From positions 62,001-126,000 of the forward strand of contig JAETQI010000002.1 in assembly GCA_021770755.1 (NCBI GenBank): DNA of 64,000 nt, written 5' to 3'. Shown here piece by piece: positions 42,758-49,853 of the stretch (positions are counted from its first letter, which is position 1; the number at the start of each line of letters is the position of its first letter). The DNA comes from Lachnospiraceae bacterium (GTDB lineage Bacteria > Bacillota > Clostridia > Lachnospirales > Lachnospiraceae). Under the pieces are notes generated by a model. The model did not search any database, was not told the origin of the DNA, and saw only the letters and a program-made list of their open reading frames with translations. A program made the position numbers and the translations under genes.

Positions 42758-44560
42758 CTATACAAAACCGGTGTACTTCTCAAACAGCATCGCGCCAAGG
42801 ACCGGCCCTGCAAACCAGAAGACCAGCACATACCGCACCATGCATGTCGGGCCAAGCAGCACGGTCAGCCACAGAAGCAGCGTGATGGCAAACGCCAGCG
42901 CCCTGTTATACTGACGCCGCCTGATGAAACAGACAAATGCAAACGCATAAACCCAGAACCAGAATCCCGGCGAGAACAGCATCGATACCACCGGAATCTT
43001 CTGCTGGGTGATCTCCAGCGACAGGCGTCTGTACAGTTCATCGAGCGCAGCGATCATACTCCGGCGCGTTCCCGGCGGCTCCGTCTCATATCCGAAATAA
43101 CTGCTCTCACCGTATGCAAACGTGTGCCGCTGGATCCCGTTGTACGCGTCAATGACCGTATCCGGATACCAGAAGCCGTAGCTCGTGTACAGCCACGCGT
43201 TGATGTACGTCCCGATGTGCGAGATGCCCGCATCAAACCACAGCTTCCAGAACCCGGACGAGTTTTCGATGTACCGGTCATTGTCAAACATCACCTTGAC
43301 AGGGTCGGACAGCTTTGCGCTGTAACGATCCATCGCCTCCTTCGGGAGATACTGGTACAGCAGCGCCCTCTCCTCCCCGGTAAACGCACCGGCATCCGTC
43401 TCATACACCCTGGTAAGCTGCATGATCGGCACGGTCAGCATCTCCTGCTTTCCGCCCGGGCTTGCATGCAGCAGATTCGTCATGAGGGCTGTCGCGCCGG
43501 CACATAACAGAACCGGCAGCAAAAACATAACAGCCGCTTTTCTGAATATGCCCTTACACTTTTTCCGAAATGCCCAGAATACCAGAAAAACCAGCAGCAC
43601 GAGATAGGCATATTTCCCGTTATGCCGCAGGCTCATCATAAAGAAACTGCTAAGAACGAGTCCCGCCTGCCGTTTCCATGATCCCAGAAACGCCGCCGTG
43701 TCATCAAGCAGCTCATACAAGTGCAGCACCATCATCAGGAGCGCGATCGAGAACAGCGTATCCTTCGTGCTGCACAGGACATACATCGGGATCACCGGAA
43801 AGAACGCAAGGAAAGCAAGTGCTGCGATCCGAAATGCCTTGCGAACCCGGTGCCTTTTCAAAAAATCCATCATGTACGCAAAGCAAAATGAAGCGATGCA
43901 CATCTGCAGGATCATATAACAGGCGATCCCGAGATCGTAGGAGCCTGTCACCTTGTGCACTGCCGCCACGATCCCGCCAAGCAGCAACACATGCAGCAGC
44001 GGGTGATGGTTAGAAAAACTGCGCGTCAGCACTTCATTGACCTCATCCTGCGCATCGTACACAAAAAAGCCGGGATAGGACGCCAGAAGAACCGGGAGCC
44101 AGCACAGCAGGAGCACGGCCATGATCATCAGAAACGTCTTCCTCGGATATCCCGCTTCCGCCTTTGCAGCTTTATCGTGATCATCGTCCTGCTCCAGAAC
44201 GCTCCAGACTTCCCTGATGACCACCGCGAGCGCCAGCGCAAAACAGCCGATGCGCACGATCCTTTCGATATCGCCAAAGACAACGTACTCCGTGCTGTCA
44301 AGATCAGACCCCACTGCCATGCACACAGAGAACGGAACAGACAGAAACAGCGCGAGCAGATTGGCGCGCCGGTCTTTCCAGTCCACATGCCCCATACCCA
44401 TCCAGATCAGTACGGCAAGCCCGATCCATGCCGCAAACAGGAAGATGCTGTTTGTCAGATAGAGCTGTTCTGCGGTAAATCCCGTAAGTCCCGGCAGCGC
44501 ATAGATGCCAAGAAACGCGGCTGCGCAGGACAGCAGCTTTTTGAGATTCATCTTGTTCAT
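42758..44560 (-). CDS. Large membrane protein (DUF6020-like)
   Basis: A 600-residue polytopic protein with about twelve to thirteen helices. A first soluble loop holds ASYPGFFVYDAQDEVNEVL and SFSNHHPLLHVLLLG, and later STKDTLFSIAL and HNGKYAYLV. These motifs are those of a Firmicute family I remember as DUF6020, a presumed GT-C-like group; this was not checked by search. The start used is the ATG at 44560, which overlaps the GT2 stop by 4 bp. The open frame continues 103 codons further, but those run inside the GT2 gene and read as non-protein sequence. It is the last gene of the WecE operon and might use the lipid-linked sugar made by the GT2 next to it. Confidence 0.75.
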   Translation of the reverse strand: MNKMNLKKLLSCAAAFLGIYALPGLTGFTAEQLYLTNSIFLFAAWIGLAVLIWMGMGHVDWKDRRANLLALFLSVPFSVCMAVGSDLDSTEYVVFGDIERIVRIGCFALALAVVIREVWSVLEQDDDHDKAAKAEAGYPRKTFLMIMAVLLLCWLPVLLASYPGFFVYDAQDEVNEVLTRSFSNHHPLLHVLLLGGIVAAVHKVTGSYDLGIACYMILQMCIASFCFAYMMDFLKRHRVRKAFRIAALAFLAFFPVIPMYVLCSTKDTLFSIALLMMVLHLYELLDDTAAFLGSWKRQAGLVLSSFFMMSLRHNGKYAYLVLLVFLVFWAFRKKCKGIFRKAAVMFLLPVLLCAGATALMTNLLHASPGGKQEMLTVPIMQLTRVYETDAGAFTGEERALLYQYLPKEAMDRYSAKLSDPVKVMFDNDRYIENSSGFWKLWFDAGISHIGTYINAWLYTSYGFWYPDTVIDAYNGIQRHTFAYGESSYFGYETEPPGTRRSMIAALDELYRRLSLEITQQKIPVVSMLFSPGFWFWVYAFAFVCFIRRRQYNRALAFAITLLLWLTVLLGPTCMVRYVLVFWFAGPVLGAMLFEKYTGFV

Positions 44561-45510
44561 AACGGCTGATCCTTGTCCCCGCCGCACGCGCCTGTCTCCT
44601 CCCGGATCACATACTGCGGCGAATTGTTGATGCTGATATAGATGCGCCCGATATATTCCCCGATCAGTCCCAGCATGATCATCAGCATGCCGCCGATGAA
44701 CACGACTGCCGCCATCAGGGAGCTGAATCCCAGCGGCACCTGCGGATTGACGAATTTCTTCACGATCGTGTAGATCCCGTAGATAAAGCCCGCGCTTGCA
44801 AAGATAACACCCGTTACCGTCGCGACCCGCAGCGGAAAGATCGAGAATGCCGTAAACCCGTTGAACCACAGTCCCAGCAGTTTTTTCATCGTATATCCCG
44901 ATGTCCCGACCTCACGGCTTCTGTGATTTACCGGGACATTGGTAATATTTCTGGTAGCGCGCAGTACTAATCCTATGATATACGGGTAACTGTTCTCATA
45001 CTGGAGCATGCTGTCGACCACAAAGCGCCGCGCGGCAAAATAACTTGTCAGATGCAGTTCCCTGGGCTTTCCAAGCATTGCCCTGGTCATGATATCATTC
45101 ATCCATGTCCCAAAATTCCGGAAAGCGCTGTGCCTCTTGTTGTCATAGCTTGCATAGACCACATCGCTCCCGCGCTCGATGCCTTCGAGCAGTTTCCCGA
45201 CCTCGTTTGCGGGCGTCTGACCGTCGTCGTCCAGACAGACGACGATATCCCCGTCCGACTTGCGAAGTCCTGCCATCAGCGCAGCATGCTGCCCGAAATT
45301 CTTCGCCAGACTGATCCCTCTGATATTGTCATATCTTGCGCACAGCGCCCTGATCACCTCGTACGTGTCATCCGGCGAGCAGTCGTTTACCAGAAAAATG
45401 TCATAGACATACTCCGGCAGGGATATCATTGTATCCTGTATCTCCGCCACAACTTTCCCGATCGTCCCCGCGCTCCGGTAGCAGGGGATCACAAAGCTTA
45501 CTTTACTCAT
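44557..45510 (-). CDS. Membrane-anchored glycosyltransferase family 2 (GtrB/ArnC-like)
   Basis: A 317-residue protein. The GT-A domain at 1-220 has SFVIPCYRSAGTIGKV, LVNDCSPDDTYEV and the metal site CLDDDGQTP. Two helices follow (about 230-255, 265-290) with FSSLMAAVVFIGGMLMIMLGLIGEYIGRIY, the usual GtrB/ArnC tail. It should transfer a sugar, possibly a 4-amino-6-deoxy sugar given the WecE neighbour (47936), from a nucleotide donor to undecaprenyl phosphate. It overlaps the downstream DUF6020-like gene by 4 bp. This pair mirrors the GT2/GT-C pair at 11692-14397. Confidence 0.87.
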   Translation of the reverse strand: MSKVSFVIPCYRSAGTIGKVVAEIQDTMISLPEYVYDIFLVNDCSPDDTYEVIRALCARYDNIRGISLAKNFGQHAALMAGLRKSDGDIVVCLDDDGQTPANEVGKLLEGIERGSDVVYASYDNKRHSAFRNFGTWMNDIMTRAMLGKPRELHLTSYFAARRFVVDSMLQYENSYPYIIGLVLRATRNITNVPVNHRSREVGTSGYTMKKLLGLWFNGFTAFSIFPLRVATVTGVIFASAGFIYGIYTIVKKFVNPQVPLGFSSLMAAVVFIGGMLMIMLGLIGEYIGRIYISINNSPQYVIREETGACGGDKDQPL

Positions 45511-45546
45511 AGTCCACTGGTCTCCTTAAGAACTGTCCGGAAGCGT

Positions 45547-46089
45547 TCATCCCTTGGGATTAATGGCACCAAACAGTATCAAATCCTCGTATTTTCCATC
45601 CAGAAAGAGCTCGTCTTTCAGATACGCCTCCTGCACGTAGCCCGCCTTTTCGTTCATGCGGACACTCGCCTTGTTCTGTGCCAGCACGCGGGAGACGACC
45701 TTGTGCATCCCAAGGTCTGTAAACGCATAATCTAACAGCAGCTTCGCCGCCTCCGTCCCGGCACCTTTTCCGTATGCCTGCTCCTCCCCGAGATAAATGC
45801 CCCACTCTGCCTTTCTGTTCTCCTCCTCGAAATTCTGGAGATAGATCGAGCCAAGCGGCAGATCGTCGCAGATCCTGCACACGATGAACTGGTGTACCAG
45901 TCCTGTAAACACCTTGTTCTCCAGCCAGCGCTCATGATCCTCCCTGCTGACAGGCTTGCGGTAGATAAAATTTTCGACCACGACCGGCTTGTTGCGCCAG
46001 CGCACCGCCATCTCCGTGTCAGCCGCCGTGATCGGCCTCAAATATACCTGTTGTCCCCTGATCACTGTATCCTTTTTCATCGGTTTCAT
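45547..46089 (-). CDS. GNAT N-acetyltransferase, PseH/RimJ-like
   Basis: A 180-residue GNAT fold protein. VYLRPITAADTEMAVRWRNKPVVVENF is the N-terminal motif of the sugar-amine acetyltransferases (PseH, WecD and relatives). GIYLGEEQAYGKGAGTEAAKLL is the acetyl-CoA pyrophosphate loop, and NKASVRMNEKAGYVQEAYLKDE completes the fold. Located two genes after the WecE-like aminotransferase (47936), it could acetylate the newly made 4-amino group. Ribosomal-protein acetylation (RimJ/RimL) is the alternative, but the location argues for sugar. AAGGAG is 13 bases before the first ATG. Confidence 0.8.
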   Translation of the reverse strand: MKPMKKDTVIRGQQVYLRPITAADTEMAVRWRNKPVVVENFIYRKPVSREDHERWLENKVFTGLVHQFIVCRICDDLPLGSIYLQNFEEENRKAEWGIYLGEEQAYGKGAGTEAAKLLLDYAFTDLGMHKVVSRVLAQNKASVRMNEKAGYVQEAYLKDELFLDGKYEDLILFGAINPKG

Positions 46090-46121
46090 ACAATCGTGCT
46101 ATCTCCTTCTTTTTATCATTT

Positions 46122-47939
46122 TTATCTTCTTGTCAGCTCATACACGCTGAATGCCGCTTCTGCCGCATCTGTCCTGATCTGATCCACACATCTAAGTTCG
46201 ACCTCGATCCCGCGCTTCGCATAGTACTGTGCAAGCCATCCAAGATCCGAGTCCGCATCCGCCACAAAATATGTGTTCATCTGCCTGCCCGCTTTGGAAG
46301 CACAGAGCGCGCCCTGAATGTCCCTGATGTGATGCCTCTCCAGCTTCTGCCGCGCAAGCGGACTCTTCGCCGCCCAGCCTCCGCAGAGATCAAAATTTTT
46401 GTACGTGTCATCCACATCGGTAAACATTTTTTCCGAGTACGGCACCCCTTCATACGAGGTCGAGGAATACACATCGATCACATAATAGTTATCTCCATTT
46501 TTCCGGCAATAATCCATCATCGCCCCCCAGCGCGCATCTGCCGCTGCCCGCCCGTCATACTCCGCATGCACGGTCCGCCAGCTAACCACAAGCGCGGCAA
46601 GGATACCGGTGATGCCCAGGATACAACTGACCGCTTTTACCGCACGAAAGCGCCCAGCGCCGTATGATCCAGCGCAGTCACAGATCAGAAATCCCGCCAG
46701 CATGACAAACTCCGTCATCAGAAGCGGCATCGTCACCCGGTCGAGCACCCTGTCCACCATGCACAGATACAGCCACAAAACGCTGCGCACTACCAGGAGG
46801 CACACGATCTTGAAGGCCGCGCCCGCGCGCAGCTTCCCCCTTGCCGGCGCCACACACAGGATCAGATACAGCAGGTAGAGGACGATCACCGCCGCACTTG
46901 CGGGCGAGACACTGCCGGATAGCTGCTTTTTATACTGCCACAGCGCCTCCTTCAAGCTGTTTTTGCTGACAAACCCGAACGTGTCATGCAGCCCCCTGCC
47001 CTCCGCTGCCAGCCGTTCCTGATAGGAGACGATCGCATCCAGCCTCCATGTATCGATCGACTCATCGAGCGCAAAATTATAATTTTCCAGCAGTGTGTAC
47101 GACTCCCGCGACAGACCGATGGATTCATAAAAATCCCTGTTGTCCTCATAATCCGGAAGTCCATAAAAGTCATACAGCTTGGTCCGCGCGTCAAAAAAGC
47201 GCCGAAAGCCTGTCCACTCACTGCCCCTGTACGCCAGCAGGTCCAGGGAGTACACCGCCGCCATGCACAAAAGCGCCGTGACGATCAGCGTGATATATTT
47301 TCTGAAATTCAGTACTGTAAAAAATCGCTCCTCGCCGCACCATCTTAAGATCCCCGCAAACAGCAAAAACGGCAGCAGCATGATACACACTTCTGTCCGG
47401 ATCAGGAAGGAGATCACGACGAGAAACAGCGGCAGCAGGTTTCTCCGGAAAAAGACCGATGCCTTGTCCGTCCCCTGCTCCGTGAGGAAGAGGAACACCG
47501 CGCCCGCCATGCACATCCCCGAAGTGACGCTGTACTGCACCACCACAAACTGGCGCAGGAACAGGCCGTACACCAGTACTGCCTCCGCCGCGAGCGCAAA
47601 AATCCCTGCCTTTGCCCCCCGCATCAAAAAGAGAAGCCTTGCCGCAACCAGAAACACCACGCCAAACTGACACAGACACAAAAACAAGCCATACCATGGT
47701 ACTGACGGGATGGCTCTGTAAAAAAGCGCAAGACACCACGCCAAGGGATACAGCATCTGTATACAATAGCCGCTCGGCTCACCTGTATAAGCGCCTGACA
47801 CAATATCCTTGATCATGGTATCGTCATTCAGATCATAATAAAAATCAAACTGGACAGTCAAAAGCAGCGCAAGCAAGAGGGTAAAAACAAAAGCACCACA
47901 CACTTTTGCCGCTTTTACTCCTGTGCGGTCATCCATCAT
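46122..47939 (-). CDS. Multi-pass membrane protein of unknown function
   Basis: A 605-residue protein with about eleven helices in the first 440 residues and a soluble outside domain of about 150 residues at the C-terminus. The first outer loop reads FDFYYDLNDDTMIKDIVSGAYTGEPSGYCIQMLYPL, an acidic motif of a clostridial membrane family whose function is not known to me. The position of the acids after the first helix again suggests a GT-C-type active site. It overlaps the WecE gene stop by 4 bp (ATGATG start). I infer a transferase or modifying role at the outer face; no biochemical evidence is visible. Confidence 0.65.
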   Translation of the reverse strand: MMDDRTGVKAAKVCGAFVFTLLLALLLTVQFDFYYDLNDDTMIKDIVSGAYTGEPSGYCIQMLYPLAWCLALFYRAIPSVPWYGLFLCLCQFGVVFLVAARLLFLMRGAKAGIFALAAEAVLVYGLFLRQFVVVQYSVTSGMCMAGAVFLFLTEQGTDKASVFFRRNLLPLFLVVISFLIRTEVCIMLLPFLLFAGILRWCGEERFFTVLNFRKYITLIVTALLCMAAVYSLDLLAYRGSEWTGFRRFFDARTKLYDFYGLPDYEDNRDFYESIGLSRESYTLLENYNFALDESIDTWRLDAIVSYQERLAAEGRGLHDTFGFVSKNSLKEALWQYKKQLSGSVSPASAAVIVLYLLYLILCVAPARGKLRAGAAFKIVCLLVVRSVLWLYLCMVDRVLDRVTMPLLMTEFVMLAGFLICDCAGSYGAGRFRAVKAVSCILGITGILAALVVSWRTVHAEYDGRAAADARWGAMMDYCRKNGDNYYVIDVYSSTSYEGVPYSEKMFTDVDDTYKNFDLCGGWAAKSPLARQKLERHHIRDIQGALCASKAGRQMNTYFVADADSDLGWLAQYYAKRGIEVELRCVDQIRTDAAEAAFSVYELTRR

Positions 47940-49066
47940 ACGTGATAGAACTCCTTCACTTTCCCTACGATATAATCAACCTCTTCCGGCGTCAGCACAT
48001 AGAACATCGGCAGACGCACCAGCCTGTCACTTTCCCTTGTCGTGTACACATCCTCACCCGCAAACCTGCCAAACTTGCGTCCCGCCGGCGCCGAGTGCAG
48101 CGGCACATAATGAAATACCGCCCAGATGCCGTTCGCTTTCAGAAAATCGATGAGCCTTGTCCGCTCCTCAAGATCTTTTGCCTTGATGTAATACATATGC
48201 CCGTTGTGGACACAGCCCTCCGGCACATGGGGAAGCTCTAAGATACCGCGGTCCTCAAGCGGCCGCAGCAGTTCATCATACTGCTTCCACAGCGCCACGC
48301 GCTTTGCGGTGATCTCCTCGACCAGCTCGATCTGTGCCCAGAGATAGGCGGCATTCATGTCGCTGGGAAGATAGGACGAGCCGTAATTTACCCAGCGGTA
48401 CTTATCGATCTGCCCTCTGTAGAATTGGGAACGGTTTGTTCCCTTCTCCCGGATGATCTCCGCGTCATTGATATATTTCGGATCCCTGATCAGCAGCGCG
48501 CCGCCCTCGCCCATGCTCAGATTCTTGGTCTCATGGAAAGAATAACACCCGAAATCCCCGATCGATCCAAGCTGTCTTCCCTTGTACGTCGCCGCCATTC
48601 CCTGCGCGGCGTCCTCCACCACGAAGAGATCATGGCGCCTTGCAATGTCCATGATGGCATCCATCTCGCAGGCGACGCCCGCGTAGTGGACGGGCACGAT
48701 CGCCCGCGTCCTGTCCGTCACCGCCTGTTCGATCAGCGTCTCATCGATGTTCATCGTATCCGGCCGGATATCGACAAACACTGCCCTGGCGCCGCGCAGC
48801 ACAAAGGCATCCGCGGTGGACACAAACGTGTAGGATGGCATGATCACCTCGTCGCCCTCCCGGATATCGATCAGAAGCGCCGCAAGCTCAGTCGCCTGCG
48901 TGCAGGATGGCGTCAGCAGACACTTTGCCATGCCCGTGTACTGCTCGATCCACTCACTGCACTTCTTCGTGAACGGACCGTCCCCGCATATTTTCTGGTT
49001 TTCGACTGCCTGTCGGATATATTCCATCTCCCTGCCTGTAAATGGCGGTACGTTAAAATTGATCAT
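47936..49066 (-). CDS. wecE: dTDP-4-amino-4,6-dideoxygalactose transaminase (WecE/RffA-like)
   Basis: A 376-residue DegT-family aminotransferase. INFNVPPFTGREMEYIRQAVENQKICGDGPFTKKC is the characteristic WecE/RffA N-terminus. VVEDAAQGMAA holds the PLP Asp, and SFHETKNLSMGEGGAL holds the Schiff-base Lys. The known reaction aminates dTDP-4-keto-6-deoxy-glucose at C4 with Glu as donor. The rmlA/rmlB genes needed for the substrate are not in the window, so they must lie elsewhere. First gene of a five-gene leftward operon with a good promoter at 49135-49163. The acetyltransferase at 45547 probably completes the sugar. Confidence 0.88.
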   Translation of the reverse strand: MINFNVPPFTGREMEYIRQAVENQKICGDGPFTKKCSEWIEQYTGMAKCLLTPSCTQATELAALLIDIREGDEVIMPSYTFVSTADAFVLRGARAVFVDIRPDTMNIDETLIEQAVTDRTRAIVPVHYAGVACEMDAIMDIARRHDLFVVEDAAQGMAATYKGRQLGSIGDFGCYSFHETKNLSMGEGGALLIRDPKYINDAEIIREKGTNRSQFYRGQIDKYRWVNYGSSYLPSDMNAAYLWAQIELVEEITAKRVALWKQYDELLRPLEDRGILELPHVPEGCVHNGHMYYIKAKDLEERTRLIDFLKANGIWAVFHYVPLHSAPAGRKFGRFAGEDVYTTRESDRLVRLPMFYVLTPEEVDYIVGKVKEFYHV

Positions 49067-49134
49067 GCTCTGCCCATGCCTTTCCGTGTTTCTGTGCGCT
49101 CTCAGCCGCAGTTTTGGAAAATATTTCCCGCTTT

Positions 49135-49163
49135 ATTGTACTCTTTTAATATGATTTTGGCAA
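49135..49163 (-). promoter_or_regulatory. Promoter of the wecE operon
   Basis: On the minus strand TTGCCA (49158-49163), a 17-base spacer, then TACAAT (49135-49140). The start site near 49128 gives a leader of about 60 bases. It lies back to back with promoters reading right, so 49067-49312 is a divergent regulatory region. Confidence 0.65.
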
Positions 49164-49167
49164 GGTT

Positions 49168-49197
49168 TTGACAGGAATATACAACAGCTTTTATACA
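49168..49197 (+). promoter_or_regulatory. Possible upstream promoter of the DUF4160 cassette
   Basis: A perfect TTGACA (49168-49173), an 18-base spacer and TATACA (49192-49197). It overlaps no gene. The better-placed promoter is at 49215-49243; both could be used. Confidence 0.4.
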
Positions 49198-49214
49198 ATT
49201 CCCCACAAATATGA

Positions 49215-49243
49215 TTGAAGCCCCAGAAATCCCATGTTACAAT
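49215..49243 (+). promoter_or_regulatory. Promoter of the DUF4160 cassette
   Basis: TTGAAG (49215-49220), a 17-base spacer and TACAAT (49238-49243) preceded by TGT, an extended -10. The start site near 49250 gives a leader of about 60 bases holding the short hairpin at 49266-49284. Confidence 0.6.
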
Positions 49244-49265
49244 ATGATTATCAATCTATCCTGCG

Positions 49266-49284
49266 GCGTGTTTGAAAAACACGC
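49266..49284 (+). repeat. Short hairpin sharing the MITE terminal sequence
   Basis: GCGTGTTTGAAAAACACGC is a 7-bp stem with a 5-base loop. Its first 14 bases are identical to bases 3-16 of the MITE terminal repeat at 42549. It lies in the leader of the two-gene cassette. It may be the scar of an element that lost its interior. Confidence 0.5.
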
Positions 49285-49312
49285 TAATAAATCTAAAAAA
49301 GGAGTTGATCAC

Positions 49313-49582
49313 ATGGTTTATCCTTATATGGTTTTAAATGATGGAACCGAAATTGTGCACACACAGGTCTTTGAGGAAGACGGGATCAATAAAATAGAAG
49401 TCCATTTTGAACGGCCTACCCCATCCGGATTTGATACAGCCCGGTGTCAGTTGCCCTCCTATACATGGCTGATCAAAGAGGGGTTTTCAGACGAAGAAAT
49501 GCAATTGTTCGATCAGATCGTACACAGCCATGCTCATTTGTTCTACAAATACGGCGCTAACGGAGGGATTCAGATTGCCTAG
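49313..49582 (+). CDS. Small protein of the DUF4160 cassette, first gene
   Basis: An 89-residue acidic soluble protein (MVYPYMVLNDGTEIVHTQ...), rich in beta-type segments at the start and helix-type at the end (SDEEMQLFDQIVHSHAHLFYKYG). I do not recognise a named family. AAAAGGAG lies 8 bases before this ATG; upstream in-frame ATGs have no site. Its stop overlaps the start of the DUF4160 gene by 8 bp, so the two are coupled. DUF4160 proteins are often paired with a small partner such as DUF2442 in toxin-antitoxin-like modules. By position this would be the partner, though the sequence is not an obvious DUF2442. Confidence 0.7.
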   Translation: MVYPYMVLNDGTEIVHTQVFEEDGINKIEVHFERPTPSGFDTARCQLPSYTWLIKEGFSDEEMQLFDQIVHSHAHLFYKYGANGGIQIA

Positions 49583-49853
49583 TATTTTTTCAGTCGGTGG
49601 ATATAAAGTATTCTTTTGGTCCAACGAAAATAACGAACCGATTCATGTGCATATTACAAAAGGCCAGCCTAATGCAGCCTCCACCAAAATATGGCTTACC
49701 AAAAATGGAGGCTGCATTATTGCCAATAATAAAGACCGCATTCCAAACAAAGATCTGGACAAATTAATGGAAATGATCCAGGCGCACTACTTCATCATAT
49801 GTGCTGAATGGAAAAAACATTTTAAAACGGATGAAATTCAATTCTACTGCTGA
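49575..49853 (+). CDS. DUF4160 domain protein
   Basis: A 92-residue protein reading LPSIFSVGGYKVFFWSNENNEPIHVHITKG from a TTG start, with GGAGGG 7 bases upstream. The pattern of a short N-terminal strand, FW/YF, then an N-E-P-x-H-x-H motif is that of DUF4160, found near DUF2442 or similar small genes and suspected to be toxin-antitoxin-like; its function is not established. The tail DLDKLMEMIQAHYFIICAEWKKHF is helical and typical. It converges on the acyltransferase fusion gene, their ends overlapping by 10 bp without a terminator. The AT-rich codon use differs visibly from the GC-richer neighbours, suggesting recent arrival. Confidence 0.78.
   Translation: MPSIFSVGGYKVFFWSNENNEPIHVHITKGQPNAASTKIWLTKNGGCIIANNKDRIPNKDLDKLMEMIQAHYFIICAEWKKHFKTDEIQFYC

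Noticed and set aside
44561..44869. A 103-codon N-terminal extension of the DUF6020-like protein.
   Set aside because: These codons lie inside the GT2 gene in another frame and read as Arg/Gly-rich non-protein sequence. The ATG at 44560 overlaps the GT2 stop in the usual coupled way.
49211..49312. An upstream start for the first DUF4160-cassette gene, giving 123 residues.
   Set aside because: The extra 34 codons overlap the predicted promoter and the hairpin. AAAAGGAG is correctly placed only for the ATG at 49313.
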